From Burkholderiaceae bacterium (GTDB lineage Bacteria; Pseudomonadota; Gammaproteobacteria; Burkholderiales; Burkholderiaceae_E), in assembly GCA_023954015.1 (NCBI GenBank), contig JAMLIS010000001.1:310001-374000 (forward strand): DNA of 64,000 nucleotides, given 5' to 3'. Below are positions 41,769 to 52,425 of the stretch, one piece after another. A model generated the notes under the pieces. The model was given only the letters and a program-made list of their open reading frames with translations. It was not told the DNA's origin and ran no database searches. The position numbers and the translations under genes are program-made. How positions within the stretch are numbered: the first letter of the stretch is position 1; each line of letters opens with the position of its first letter.

Positions 41769-42787
41769 CCACGGTCCACCTGGGCTTCGCCACGCTCGTC
41801 TTCCTGGTGGCGCTGGCGCTGATGTTCGACTTCATGAACGGCTTCCACGACGCCGCGAACTCGATCGCGACGATCGTCTCGACCGGCGTGCTCAAGCCGT
41901 ACCAGGCGGTCGTCTGGGCGGCGTTCTTCAACGTCGTGGCGCTGTTCTTCTTCGAGCTGCGCGTGGCCGCCACGGTCGGCAAGGGGATCGTCGACCCGCA
42001 GGTCGTCGACCACGTCGTCATCTTCGGCGCCTTGTGCGGCGCGCTCGCCTGGAACATCATCACGTGGATATTCGGGATTCCGTCGAGCTCGTCGCACGCG
42101 CTGATCGGCGGGCTGATCGGCGCGACGCTGGCGAAAGCGGGAACCGAATCGCTGCTGGTGGCCGGCATCGCGAAGGTGGCGCTGTTCATCCTCGTGTCGC
42201 CGCTGCTCGGCTTCGTGCTCGGCTCGGCGTTGATGCTGGCCGTCTCGTGGATGTTCTTCCGCAGCACGCCGCGCGGCACCGATCGCTGGTTCCGGCGCGC
42301 GCAGCTCGCCTCGTCGGCGCTCTACAGCATCGGCCACGGCAGCAACGACGCACAGAAGACGATGGGGGTGATCTGGCTGCTGCTGATCGGCGCCGGCGTG
42401 ACCCACGCAGGCGAGTCGCATCCGCCGTACTGGGTCATCGTCGCCTGCTACCTGGCGCTGGGCTTCGGAACGCTTTTCGGCGGCTGGCGCATCGTCAAGA
42501 CGATGGGCCAGAAGATCACCAAGCTCAAGCCGGTGGGCGGTTTCTGCGCGGAGACGGGCGGCGCGTTGACGCTGTTCCTCGCCTCGGGGCTGGGTGTTCC
42601 GGTGTCGACCACGCACACGATCACCGGAGCGATCGTCGGCGTGGGCTCGGCGCAGAAAATCTCGGCGGTGCGCTGGGGCCTGGCGGGCAACATCGTCTGG
42701 GCCTGGGTGCTGACGATCCCGGCTTCGGCGGTCATGGCGGCCGCGGCCTGGTGGGTGGGGCGCTTGTTCCTCGTGGAGACGATCTAG
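41765..42787 (+). CDS. Low-affinity inorganic phosphate transporter (Pit family)
   Basis: This 340-residue inner-membrane protein has about ten transmembrane segments and the two inverted Pit signature repeats: DFMNGFHDAANSIATIVSTG near residue 20 and GHGSNDAQKTMGVIWLL near residue 194, plus GIPSSSSHALIGGLIGA and GVPVSTTHTITGAIVGVG. It imports phosphate, as metal-phosphate, with protons. Its length is that of the short Pit group (DUF47 partners). Start ATG overlaps the upstream stop (ATGA). Confidence 0.95.
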   Translation: MTTVHLGFATLVFLVALALMFDFMNGFHDAANSIATIVSTGVLKPYQAVVWAAFFNVVALFFFELRVAATVGKGIVDPQVVDHVVIFGALCGALAWNIITWIFGIPSSSSHALIGGLIGATLAKAGTESLLVAGIAKVALFILVSPLLGFVLGSALMLAVSWMFFRSTPRGTDRWFRRAQLASSALYSIGHGSNDAQKTMGVIWLLLIGAGVTHAGESHPPYWVIVACYLALGFGTLFGGWRIVKTMGQKITKLKPVGGFCAETGGALTLFLASGLGVPVSTTHTITGAIVGVGSAQKISAVRWGLAGNIVWAWVLTIPASAVMAAAAWWVGRLFLVETI

Positions 42788-42909
42788 TCAGTGTTGCGTG
42801 CCGAGCGCCGCTGACGGACTAGCGGATTCGTCCTCGTGGCAAGGCGCGAAGCACGACCGCTGCGCCTTCCCCGGTGCGCAGGCAGGGCCGCTCGCGGTAC
42901 GATCGGGCG

Positions 42910-43590
42910 GTGCAACGACAACTCTGGCTCGAGCTGCCTCCGATGTCCGCGCAGGCGCCACGGCGACTGCTGGTGTTCCTGCACGGTGCCGGCTCCACGC
43001 CCGAGATCTTCGCGCCGGTGGCGATCGCCTGGCAGCTGAAGTTCCCCGGTGCCACCGCAGCGATCGTCGAAGGCCTTCGTCCGTGTGCCTCGAATACCGG
43101 ACGCGACTGGTTCGACGCGAGCGGCGTGAGCACCGATCGCGCCGCTCGCATCGAGGCGGCCGGCGTCGAACTCGCCGAGCGACTGCGGGCACTGCAGCGC
43201 GACACCTCGCTCGCACCCGCCGAGACGATCGTCGTCGGCTTCTCGCAGGGCGCCACCGTCGCGCTGGCGCTCGCCCGACAGCAATCGGCCCCGGCCGCGA
43301 TCGTCGTCTCGTACGCCGGACAACTGGCGCGGCCGGTCGCACCCGGCGAGCGCATCGACGCGACCGTGCACCTGCTGCACGGCGAACTCGACAGCGTCGT
43401 CCCGTCCGTACACGCACAGCGCGCTTTCCGCGGATTGCGGGCGTCGGGCTGCGACGTGACGCTCGACATCGTCGCCGACGAGTCGCACTCGATCGGCCAG
43501 GCGATGATCAACGTCGGCACCGCGCGCGCGCTGAACACCGTGTTTCGTGGACGCCGGCCGCGCAGGTGCGGCACCGACGTCCTGCACTGA
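42910..43590 (+). CDS. Alpha/beta-hydrolase esterase (YpfH/phospholipase-carboxylesterase type)
   Basis: This roughly 226-residue serine hydrolase has the oxyanion region LLVFLHGAGSTPEIFAP, the nucleophile elbow GFSQGA (GxSxG), the Asp in LLHGELDSVVPSVHAQRAF and the His in DESHSIGQAMI. This matches the family of E. coli YpfH and carboxylesterase 2. Substrates are probably short acyl esters. The N-terminus is uncertain: GTG 42910 (QRQLWLELPP) fits the family, while GTG 42874 would add 12 residues. No ribosome site is convincing. The downstream thiolase starts 44 bases later. Confidence 0.85.
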   Translation: MQRQLWLELPPMSAQAPRRLLVFLHGAGSTPEIFAPVAIAWQLKFPGATAAIVEGLRPCASNTGRDWFDASGVSTDRAARIEAAGVELAERLRALQRDTSLAPAETIVVGFSQGATVALALARQQSAPAAIVVSYAGQLARPVAPGERIDATVHLLHGELDSVVPSVHAQRAFRGLRASGCDVTLDIVADESHSIGQAMINVGTARALNTVFRGRRPRRCGTDVLH

Positions 43591-43634
43591 AGCGCAAGCG
43601 GTGCTTGCAGTCCCTCGACACAGGAAGGAACGAA

Positions 43635-44828
43635 ATGAACGCATCCCATCGTGAAGTGGTCGTCGTCTCGGGCGTGCGCACGGCGGTCGGCGACTTCGGC
43701 GGAAGCCTCAAGGACTACGCGCCGACGCAGCTGGCCGCCACGGTCGTGCGCGAAGCTGCGGCCCGCGCCGGCGTCGGCGCCGAGGACGTGCATCACGTCG
43801 TCTTCGGCAACGTCATCCACACCGAACCACGCGACATGTACCTCGCGCGCGTGGCAGCGATCGAAGGCGGTCTCGCACACTCGGTGCCGGCGCTGACGCT
43901 GAACCGGCTGTGCGGCTCGGGCCTGCAGGCGGTGGTGTCGGCGGCGCAGGCGATCCTGCTCGGCGAAGCCGACGTCGCCGTCGCCGGCGGCGCCGAAGTG
44001 ATGAGCCGCGCGCCCTACGCGTCGACCGCGATGCGCTGGGGCGCGCGAATGGGCGATGCGAAGATGCTCGACATGATGCTCGGCGCGCTGCACGACCCCT
44101 TCCAGAACGTGCACATGGGAATCACCGCCGAGAACATCGCGAAGAAATGGGGCATCACGCGCGACGAGCAGGACGCGCTCGCACTGGAGAGCCACCGGCG
44201 CGCGTCGGCGGCGATCCGCGAAGGGCGCTTCGCCGGCCAGATCGTCCCGATCGAAACGAAGACGCGCAAGGGCGTCGTGCGTTTCGAAACCGACGAGCAC
44301 GTGCGCCACGACGCGACGATCGACGACATGAAGAAGCTGCGGCCCGCCTTCCTGAAGGAGGAAGGGACGGTCACCGCAGCCAACGCCTCCGGCATCAACG
44401 ACGCCGCGGCAGCACTCGTGCTCATGGAGCGGCGCACCGCGCAGGCACGCGGTGCCGAGCCGCTCGCGCGGCTCGTGGCGTGGGGACACGCCGGCGTCGA
44501 TCCGCAATACATGGGCATCGGCCCGGTGCCGGCCTCGCGCAAGGCGCTCGAACGCGCCGGGCTGCGCCCCGACCAGATCGACGTCGTCGAGGCCAACGAA
44601 GCATTCGCCGCGCAGGCGATCGCCGTCACGCGCGACCTCGAACTCGACCCGGCGCGGGTGAACCCGAACGGCTCGGGCATCTCGATTGGCCATCCGGTCG
44701 GCGCCACCGGCGCGCTGATCAGCGTGAAGGCGGTGCACGAACTGCAGCGCACCGCTTCGCGCTACGCGCTGGTGACGATGTGCATCGGCGGAGGACAGGG
44801 AATCGCGGCGGTGTTCGAGCGGGTTTGA
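43635..44828 (+). CDS. Acetyl-CoA acetyltransferase / beta-ketothiolase
   Basis: This 397-residue thiolase has the acyl-accepting Cys93 (LNRLCGSGLQAV), the C-terminal His in ISIGHPVGATGALI and the second Cys in TMCIGGGQGIAAVF, the full catalytic set of thiolase II enzymes. It condenses two acetyl-CoA to acetoacetyl-CoA (first step of PHA synthesis) or cleaves beta-ketoacyl-CoA; direction cannot be told. A good AGGAA site precedes the ATG. With phasin and depolymerase in the window a PHA role is likely, but no phaB or phaC is here. Confidence 0.92.
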   Translation: MNASHREVVVVSGVRTAVGDFGGSLKDYAPTQLAATVVREAAARAGVGAEDVHHVVFGNVIHTEPRDMYLARVAAIEGGLAHSVPALTLNRLCGSGLQAVVSAAQAILLGEADVAVAGGAEVMSRAPYASTAMRWGARMGDAKMLDMMLGALHDPFQNVHMGITAENIAKKWGITRDEQDALALESHRRASAAIREGRFAGQIVPIETKTRKGVVRFETDEHVRHDATIDDMKKLRPAFLKEEGTVTAANASGINDAAAALVLMERRTAQARGAEPLARLVAWGHAGVDPQYMGIGPVPASRKALERAGLRPDQIDVVEANEAFAAQAIAVTRDLELDPARVNPNGSGISIGHPVGATGALISVKAVHELQRTASRYALVTMCIGGGQGIAAVFERV

Positions 44829-44837
44829 GGGCGGCGT

Positions 44838-44887
44838 GCTCGAGCAGGCGGCGGGGCGGCGGGCTCGAGCAGGCGGCGGGGCGGCGG
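44838..44887. repeat. 25-bp direct repeat, two copies
   Basis: Two adjacent identical 25-base units start with GCTCGAGCAGG and end in GGGGCGGCGG, right after the thiolase stop codon. Confidence 0.85.
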
Positions 44888-44969
44888 GCTTGCGTCGCGC
44901 GACGCTTGCACCTTCACTCGCACGCAGGATCGGCGCGAGCAGAGGCGCACGCCGTGCCCTGGCTCGAAA

Positions 44970-44986
44970 TGCTGCAAAGCGCAGCA
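44970..44986. repeat. REP-like hairpin 1
   Basis: TGCTGC-AAAGC-GCAGCA is a 6-bp stem with a 5-base loop. The bases after it (TTCCTCGCCGTGGAA) resemble those after hairpin 2 (TTCCCCGTCGTGAAC), so both belong to one dispersed element of about 35 bases. Confidence 0.5.
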
Positions 44987-45021
44987 TTCCTCGCCGTGGA
45001 ATCCATTGCCCGACTGGAGAT

Positions 45022-45050
45022 GCAGCGTTTCGCAGCGTTTCGCAGCGTTG
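45022..45050. repeat. 10-bp GCAGCGTTTC tandem repeat
   Basis: Nearly three copies of GCAGCGTTTC occur in a row. This is close to the reverse complement of the hairpin core GCGAAACGC seen at 45409-45423, so the array may come from that element. Confidence 0.6.
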
Positions 45051-45054
45051 CGGC

Positions 45055-45315
45055 GGCCGGGGTGCGCCGGCCAGTGCGCGCCGGCCCGGGGTGCGCCGGT
45101 TGGGGTGCGCCGGTCGGGGTGCGCCGGTCAGGGTGCGCCGGTCAGGGTGCGCCGGTCAGGGTGCGCCGGTCAGGGTGCGCCGGTCAGGGTGCGCCGGTCA
45201 GGGTGCGCCGGTCAGGGTGCGCCGGTCAGGGCGTGCCCGCCCGGGGCGCGCCGGCCGGGGTGCGCCGGCCGGGGTGTGCCGGCCCGGGGTGCGCCGGCTC
45301 GGGATGCGCCGGCCC
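45055..45315. repeat. 14-bp minisatellite GTGCGCCGGTCAGG
   Basis: Eight identical 14-base units fill 45119-45230. Two near-identical units precede them (45091-45118), and about five diverged units follow, up to about 45315. Perfect identity in the middle and decay at the edges suggests recent slippage expansion. Three units equal 42 bases, so the array keeps every frame open. Confidence 0.9.
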
Positions 45316-45408
45316 GGCAGCGGCCCTGAGCAGCGCTCGGCCCTGCCGCGAGCGGCGCTCGTCATGGCCCATGTACGGCCGCCCGCCTCGTGCGCCGCAT
45401 TGCGCACT

Positions 45409-45423
45409 GCTGCGAAACGCAGC
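45409..45423. repeat. REP-like hairpin 2
   Basis: GCTGCG-AAA-CGCAGC is a perfect 6-bp stem with a 3-base loop. A related hairpin, GCAGCG-AAAGGC-CGCTGC, follows at 45470-45487. Confidence 0.5.
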
Positions 45424-45514
45424 GTTCCCCGTCGTGAACGGCTCTCTCGCGCCGAGATCCCTGGATTTTGCAGCGAAAGGCCGCTGCGTCGGGGCTGGGG
45501 CGCTCCGAGCGACA

Positions 45515-45628
45515 CGCAACGGCAACGGCAACGGCACCGGCAACGGCACCGGCAACAGCAACGGCAACAGCAACGGCACCGGCAACAGCAACGGCAACAG
45601 CAACGGCAACAGCAACAGCAACAGCAAC
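45515..45628. repeat. Hexanucleotide array (GGCAAC/AGCAAC/GGCACC)n, 19 units
   Basis: Nineteen 6-base units of three types follow each other without interruption: GGCAAC and AGCAAC alternate, with a few GGCACC. Translated in one frame it would give a Gly/Asn/Ser/Thr run, but no start or ribosome site supports expression. Confidence 0.9.
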
Positions 45629-45991
45629 GGCGGTCGCATCCCGGCGCGGCGGCGAACGCGACCGCGACCGCAGTTGCAACCGCCGGCGGCGCAGCGTGCG
45701 CTGGCGCAGCGCGCCGCTGGCTCGGCGCGGTGCTCGGCGCAATCGGCTTCCGGGCACGGCGCCAACGGCGCACTGCGCGGCGCGACTTCTGCGGCGCCGA
45801 GCAGCGCGGTCCCGGGGTCGGCGCGCGAGGCGCGCCTCGTGACATCGACTCGCGGCGACTGTCCGAACACAGCGAGCGCAGCTCGCGAAGTGAGTTTCGC
45901 TGCGCGACCCGGGGACGAGCAGCGTCGGGGAGTCGGCGCGCAGCGTCGACCGCCGCAGTCGGAGCGCCGCGAGCGCGCCGCTGGCGTCGCA

Positions 45992-46066
45992 CCCCGCCCA
46001 GCCCCGCCAGCCCCGCCCAGCCCCGCCAGCCCCGCCAGCCCCGCCAGCCCCGCCAGCCCCGCCAGC
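45992..46066. repeat. 9-bp CCCGCCAGC tandem array
   Basis: About eight units of CCCGCCAGC occur, two of them with one extra C, close to the 3' end of the MFS transporter gene. Confidence 0.85.
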
Positions 46067-46162
46067 TCCGACCGCGCCGAGCCCCGCGCCGCCGGTGGCG
46101 CAGCGCCGCTCGTAGCCGCGCCGCCCCGGCGTCGCCCAGGCGAGCGCTATCGCCGAAGGAAC

Positions 46163-47403
46163 TCAGGCCGGCGCGGGCGAGGCCGGCGCGCCCGCCGGCC
46201 GCTGGTCGATCGGCGCATGCATCGCCGCGGCAAACAGCCCGAAGGCGATGACCATCGCCCACGCATAGTCGTAGTTGCCGAAGCGATCGAAGAATACGCC
46301 GCCCAGCCACGCGCCGAGGAAGCTGCCGATCTGGTGGCCGAAGAACACGACGCCGCCGAGCAGGCCGAGCACGCTCACGCCCCAGCGCTGGCCGACCAGC
46401 GCGTTGGTCAGCGGCACCGTGGACAGCCACAGCAGCCCCATCGTTGCGCTGAAGGCGTAGACCGACCGCTCGGTGAGCGGCGCGAGCAGGAACAGCCCGA
46501 TGACGATCGAGCGCAGGACGTAGATCGCCGCCAGCAGCCACTTCTTCGGATAACGCTGGCCGAGCGCGCCCGAGGCGAGCGAGCCGACGACGTTGAACAG
46601 CCCGATCAGCGCGACGGCGTTCGCTCCGACGTTCACGCTCATGCCCTTGTCGAGCAGGTACGACGGCAGGTGCAGCGCGATGAAGACGACCTGCAGGCCG
46701 CAGACGAAGTAGCCCCAGAACAGCAGGTGGAAGTTGCGGTCGCCGACGGCCCCGGACAGCGCCTGGCCCAGGCGCACCGGTGTGCGCGTGGCGTGCGCGT
46801 CGTCCTCGGCACGCACGCCCAGCGCGAGCACGACGATCAGCGCCGCCAGCGCGGCATGAACGAGCAAGGCCTGCTGCCAGCCTATGCGCAGGATCAGCTG
46901 CCCGGCGAGCGGCAGGAACAGGAACTGGCCGAAGGAGCCGGCGGCCACGCCGACGCCGAAGGCCAGGCTGCGCTTGTCGGCCGGAACGACGCGCCCGAGC
47001 GTGGCAAGCACGATGCCGAAACTCGTTCCGCCGATCGCGATTCCCATGACCACGCCGGCCGACAAGGACAACCCGGTCGCGCTGTCGGCCCAGGCCATGC
47101 CGAGGAAGCCGGCGACGTAGAGAACGCCGCCGAGCAGCAGCGTTCGCATCGATCCGTACTTGTCGGCCATCGCACCGAGGAAGGAGCCGCCCAGCCCCCA
47201 CATCAGGTTCTGCAGCGCGATCGCCAGCGAGAAGGTCTCGCGCGACCAGCCGCGCGCCTGCGTCATCTCGGGCAGGAACAGCCCGAAGGACGATCGGACC
47301 CCGGTGGAGACGACGAGGATCGCGCAGCCGAAGAACAGGACGGCGAGGTACGACGAATGCGAGACGGGGGTCCCGGCCGGCGAACGCGAGGCGGGGGTCG
47401 TCG

Positions 47404-47407
<4 letters not shown>
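46163..47407 (-). CDS. MFS transporter
   Basis: This 414-residue major facilitator protein has about twelve hydrophobic segments and the typical loop 2-3 motif ([20 protein letters not shown]). The pattern [20 protein letters not shown] near residue 37 is that of the oxalate/formate antiporter-like and monocarboxylate-type MFS group, so an organic acid is a likely substrate. The GTG start overlaps the hemL stop (GTGA), so it is made from the hemL message. The C-terminus (GAPASPAPA) runs up to the repeat region. Confidence 0.88.
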
Positions 47408-48690
<1,283 letters not shown>

Positions 48691-48778
48691 GGAACGACTT
48701 GGCGGTACGAACAGACAGGCAAGGATACTGGAGCGCGCGCGGCCGCGGCGCAGCAGCGGTCCCGGAAACCCGTGCGGC

Positions 48779-49120
48779 TCAGCGCAGCGGCGAGCCCGCC
48801 GGCGGCGCCGGCGCGAAGCGCGGCGCGAGCTGCTTCGCGTCCTGCGCCGGCGCGGCGTTGCTCGCCCGGGTCGCGTAGTCGACACCGCTCAGTCCGGCGA
48901 GCAGCGCGAAGAACGCCAGCGCGATGCCCGCGGCGATGCGCGTCTTCGCCGACGCCTCGTTCAGGCGCATGAACCACCACGCGACGAGCGCGCTCTTGGC
49001 GAAGGCGATGCCGAGCGCCGCGACCAGGTTGCCCTCGCCGAGCGGCACGTAGGCGAGCGCCAGCGTCGAGGCGAGCAGCACCATCAGCGCGACCCATACG
49101 ACGACGAGCGTGCGGGTCAT
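48779..49120 (-). CDS. ctaF: Cytochrome c oxidase subunit IV-like protein (CtaF)
   Basis: This 113-residue membrane protein has three hydrophobic segments ([57 protein letters not shown]) in the pattern of prokaryotic oxidase subunit IV. It has an Ala/Pro-rich tail. It is the last subunit gene of the caa3 oxidase operon and its ATG overlaps the ctaE stop. Its role is structural, by family. Confidence 0.85.
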   Translation of the reverse strand: MTRTLVVVWVALMVLLASTLALAYVPLGEGNLVAALGIAFAKSALVAWWFMRLNEASAKTRIAAGIALAFFALLAGLSGVDYATRASNAAPAQDAKQLAPRFAPAPPAGSPLR

Positions 49121-49806
49121 CCGGTGCGCCCCGGCAGGTAGAGCAGCGGATAGAGCAGGATCCAGACGACGTCGACGAAGTGCCAGTAGAGCGCTGCGAC
49201 GTCGATGCGCGGCGGCTGCACCCAGGCGGCATCGTGCGAGGCACCGACGGCGAACACCGCGAGCACGCTCACGCCGATCGTCAGGTGCACCGTATGCAGA
49301 CCGGTCATCACCCAGTAGAGCACGAAGAAGAGCGCGGCGCCGACGGGCGGTGCGCCGGGCGACTCGCCGAGCCGGAAGGCCGCTCCGGGCACCAGTCCGT
49401 CGAGCCAGTCCTTGCGGTATTCGACGCCCTTGAGCACGAGGAAGGCGACGCCCAGCGCGGCGGTGATCCACAGGAAGACGGCCACGCGGCGACGCGCCGA
49501 CGCACGCTGCTCCGCGGCGGGTTCGCCCTGCAGGTCTGCGGTCGGGCGCAAAGCGCGCGCCGCGACGACGGCGAGTGCGACGAACAGGCTGCTGGTGAGC
49601 AGCACCGCCGTGTTGATCGATCCGATGACGACGTCGGTTCGGCGCGCCGCCGCGTCGAAGCCGGCGGGCCAATGCGAGCGACCGTAGAGATAGGCGAGGA
49701 ACAGGCCGCCGAAGAACAACGCCTCGGAGGCGAGGAACACCCACATGCCGAACTGCGCCGTCTCGTGGCGCGCTTCGAAGCGGATCGATTCACTCGCCGT
49801 CTGCAT
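49117..49806 (-). CDS. ctaE: Cytochrome c oxidase subunit III
   Basis: This 229-residue heme-copper oxidase subunit III has about seven membrane segments: [60 protein letters not shown], and the C-terminal [20 protein letters not shown] that is diagnostic for the family. It supports oxygen access and stability of subunit I. ATG 49806 (after GGAAGAGG) is preferred over ATG 49848; either way the gene overlaps the end of ctaD. Confidence 0.93.
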   Translation of the reverse strand: MQTASESIRFEARHETAQFGMWVFLASEALFFGGLFLAYLYGRSHWPAGFDAAARRTDVVIGSINTAVLLTSSLFVALAVVAARALRPTADLQGEPAAEQRASARRRVAVFLWITAALGVAFLVLKGVEYRKDWLDGLVPGAAFRLGESPGAPPVGAALFFVLYWVMTGLHTVHLTIGVSVLAVFAVGASHDAAWVQPPRIDVAALYWHFVDVVWILLYPLLYLPGRTG

Positions 49807-51460
49807 GCAACGGGCCTCTTCCGATGCGAGGGGTGTAGCCGTAGACATCGTCGGGTGCGGCAGGCGGACTGTCGAAGTTCTCGGTGGGTGGCGGCGACGC
49901 GGTCTGCCACTCGAGGCCGGTCGCCTGCCATGGATTCGCGGTCGCCGGCGCGCCCCCACGCAGCGACCACGCGAGGTAGAACAGCGGAAGCAGGTAGCCG
50001 ATCGCCAGGATCGATGCGCCCGCCGACGACAGTACGTTCAGCGCCTGGAATTCCGGGACGTAGGCGTGATAGCGCCGCGGCATTCCTTCGTAGCCGAGCA
50101 GGTACTGCGGAAAGAACGTGAGGTTGAAGCCGAAGAAGACGAGGCCGGCGGCCATGCGCGCCCAGATCTCCGGATACATCCGGCCGGTGATCTTCGGCCA
50201 CCAGAAGTGCAAGGCACCGAAGAAGGCGAGCACCGAACCGCCGACCATGATGTAGTGGAAATGCGAGATGACGAAGTAGGTGTCGGTGAGATGCACGTCG
50301 GCGGCCAGCGCGGCGACGAACAGCCCCGTCATCCCGCCGATCGTGAACAGTCCGACGAAGCCCAGCGCGTAGAGCATCGGCGCGTCGAATCGGATCGAGC
50401 CCTTGTACAACGTCGCCGTCCAGTTGAACACCTTGATCGCCGACGGCACCGCGACGAGGAAGCTGAGCATCGAGAAGACCATTCCGGCGGTCGGCGATTG
50501 CCCGCTGACGAACATGTGGTGGCCCCAGACGAGAAAGCCGATCGCTGCGATCGCCAGCAGCGCGTAGGCCATGAAGCGATAGCCGAAGACGCGCCTGCGC
50601 GCGAAGCACGGGATGATCTCGCTCACCACGCCCATCGCCGGCAGCACCATCACGTAGACCGCCGGATGCGAGTAGAACCAGAACATGTGCTGGAACAGCA
50701 GCGGGTCGCCGCCGTGCGCCGGATCGAAGATGCCGACCTGGAACAACCGCTCGGCGGCGAGCAGGATCAGCGTGATCGCCAGCACGGGCGTGGCAAGCAC
50801 CAGAATCAGGCTCGTCGCGTAGATCGCCCAGACGAACAGCGGCAGGCGGAACCAGCCGAGCCCGGGAACGCGCCGCGTGTGCACCGTGACGATGAAGTTC
50901 AGTCCGGTGAGGATCGACGAGAAGCCGACGACGACCACGCCGGCGAGCGCGACGACGACCCAGCCGTTGGAGAACATCGTCGAGTACGGCGTGTAGAAGG
51001 TCCAGCCGGTGTCCAGCCCCCCCAGGAAAAGCGCGGCGAGCACGATCGCACCGCCGAGGACATAGAGGTACCAGCTGGCGAGGTTCAGCCGCGGGAAGGC
51101 GAGATCCCGCGCGCCGATCATCAGCGGCACGAGGAAGTTGCCGAAGGCCGAAGGGATCGACGGAATCAGGAACAGCCACACCATGATGACGCCGTGCGCG
51201 GTGAAGAGCTTGGCGTAGGTGTCGTCGGAGACGAAGTCGCCGGCGGGCGTCGCCAGCTCGATGCGCATCATCGCGGCGGCCACGCCGCCGATCGCGAAGA
51301 ACGCGGTGATCGCGACCGCGTACAGGATCGCGATGCGCTTGTGGTCGTGCGTGAAGAACCAGGAAGCGAGCGTGTGCCCGTCGTCCAGGTAGCTCGGCTG
51401 CGCCGATTGCGGCAACGGCGCGGGTTGCGCGTGCGCGGCATCGATCGTGGCAGTATTCAT
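49790..51460 (-). CDS. ctaD: Cytochrome c oxidase subunit I, A2 type
   Basis: This 556-residue subunit I holds heme a, heme a3 and CuB. The helix VI motif reads Tyr263-Ser264-His265-Pro-Ala-Val-Tyr269. His265 is a CuB ligand and Tyr269 the cross-linked tyrosine. The Glu usual in A1 oxidases is replaced, and Tyr-Ser precedes the His, which marks the A2 group (Rhodothermus and Thermus caa3 type). Other landmarks are [40 protein letters not shown] and [16 protein letters not shown]. It pumps protons while reducing oxygen. It overlaps ctaC by ATGA. Confidence 0.96.
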   Translation of the reverse strand: MNTATIDAAHAQPAPLPQSAQPSYLDDGHTLASWFFTHDHKRIAILYAVAITAFFAIGGVAAAMMRIELATPAGDFVSDDTYAKLFTAHGVIMVWLFLIPSIPSAFGNFLVPLMIGARDLAFPRLNLASWYLYVLGGAIVLAALFLGGLDTGWTFYTPYSTMFSNGWVVVALAGVVVVGFSSILTGLNFIVTVHTRRVPGLGWFRLPLFVWAIYATSLILVLATPVLAITLILLAAERLFQVGIFDPAHGGDPLLFQHMFWFYSHPAVYVMVLPAMGVVSEIIPCFARRRVFGYRFMAYALLAIAAIGFLVWGHHMFVSGQSPTAGMVFSMLSFLVAVPSAIKVFNWTATLYKGSIRFDAPMLYALGFVGLFTIGGMTGLFVAALAADVHLTDTYFVISHFHYIMVGGSVLAFFGALHFWWPKITGRMYPEIWARMAAGLVFFGFNLTFFPQYLLGYEGMPRRYHAYVPEFQALNVLSSAGASILAIGYLLPLFYLAWSLRGGAPATANPWQATGLEWQTASPPPTENFDSPPAAPDDVYGYTPRIGRGPLHADGE

Positions 51461-52425
51461 CCGCGTCCTCCGGTCCGGTCGTCGCCGGTCGAGCGCAACC
51501 ACTCGACGAGCGCCTGCAGATCTTCCTCGCCGACCTGCCCTGCAAAGGACGGCATGACCGGATCGAAGCCGGCGACGACGTCCTTCCTCGGCAGCAGGAT
51601 CGAGTCGCGAACGTAATTCTCGTCGGCGACGAGGCTTCGCCCGTCCTGCAGGTGTACGACGCGTCCGAGCAGGCCCTGCAGGCGCGGCGCATGCACGGTG
51701 GATCGCTCGTCGTGGCAGCCGCTGCAGCCGAGCGATCGGTACAGCTCGAAGCCGCGTTCGGCCAATCCGGGTCGCCGCGGTCCCGATTCGAGCCAGCGCG
51801 CATAGTCGGCCGGCTGCATCACGACGACACGGCCGATCATCTTCGAATGCCCGGCGCCGCAGAACTCGGCGCAGAAGAGCCGGAACTCGCCCAGCCGCGT
51901 CGGCCGAAACCAGAGCACCGTGTAGCGTCCCGGAACGACATCCTGCTTCAGGCGAAAGGCCGGGACGAAGAAGCTGTGGATCGCGTCCTCGGAGGCGAGA
52001 ACGAGCTTCACCGCGCGGCCCAGCGGCACGTGCAGCTCGTTGATCTCGCGCCGTCCGTTGCGATGATCGAGCTTCCACATCCACTGCTTGCCGAGCACCT
52101 GGATCGGCAGCGCGTCGGGCGGAACGATCGACAGTTGCGCGTAGTCCCAGGCAGCCCACGCGAAGAACGAGAGGAAGATCGCCAGCGGCGTCAGCGTCCA
52201 GGCCGTCTCGAGTCGCCAGTCGTTCGACGGCGGGTCGGTGCGATCGACCTTCGAGCCGCGCCGGTAGCGGATGCTGAACCAGACGACGAGCACGCCCAGC
52301 GCGAGCGCGACGGTGCCGCAGACGACGAGCAGCGCGAGCAGCAGCAGGTCGGCGCGTTCGCCGGCGCTCGATGCGGCCGCGCCGAGCCAGCCGAACCCGG
52401 CGACGACACCGTTTCCGTCGTTCAT
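51457..52425 (-). CDS. ctaC: Cytochrome c oxidase subunit II with fused cytochrome c (caa3 type)
   Basis: This 322-residue subunit II has two membrane helices (residues 24-50 and 74-96), a CuA domain with His150, Cys185, Glu187, Cys189, His193 and Met196 ([12 protein letters not shown]), and a C-terminal cytochrome c domain with the heme site CSGCH at Cys234-His238 and a likely axial Met in [15 protein letters not shown]. The fused cytochrome makes the oxidase a caa3 enzyme able to accept electrons directly from Alternative Complex III, whose genes lie just upstream. Confidence 0.95.
   Translation of the reverse strand: MNDGNGVVAGFGWLGAAASSAGERADLLLLALLVVCGTVALALGVLVVWFSIRYRRGSKVDRTDPPSNDWRLETAWTLTPLAIFLSFFAWAAWDYAQLSIVPPDALPIQVLGKQWMWKLDHRNGRREINELHVPLGRAVKLVLASEDAIHSFFVPAFRLKQDVVPGRYTVLWFRPTRLGEFRLFCAEFCGAGHSKMIGRVVVMQPADYARWLESGPRRPGLAERGFELYRSLGCSGCHDERSTVHAPRLQGLLGRVVHLQDGRSLVADENYVRDSILLPRKDVVAGFDPVMPSFAGQVGEEDLQALVEWLRSTGDDRTGGRG

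Larger units (their letters stand above)
44829..46162. repeat. 1.3-kb repeat-rich non-coding region
   Basis: No credible gene is found between the thiolase and the MFS gene, the longest gene-free stretch in the window. It holds four unrelated tandem arrays (25-bp, 14-bp, 6-bp, 9-bp units) and at least three short hairpins with GCAGC cores. Reading frames that cross it are open only because the repeats lack stops; their products are repetitive and unlike any family. The two flanking genes converge on it. Confidence 0.8.

Noticed and set aside
45055..45315. Possible CRISPR array
   Set aside because: The 14-bp units are directly adjacent with no unique spacers and there are no cas genes; it is a minisatellite.
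45198..47201. Minus-strand open frame of 667 codons crossing the repeat region and the MFS gene
   Set aside because: It runs out of frame through the MFS transporter and is kept open by repeats. The product is low-complexity and has no start context.
48691..48778. Independent hemL promoter in the 88-base gap
   Set aside because: A TATCCT-like box can be seen but has no matching -35 box, so it is not strong enough to report as a feature.
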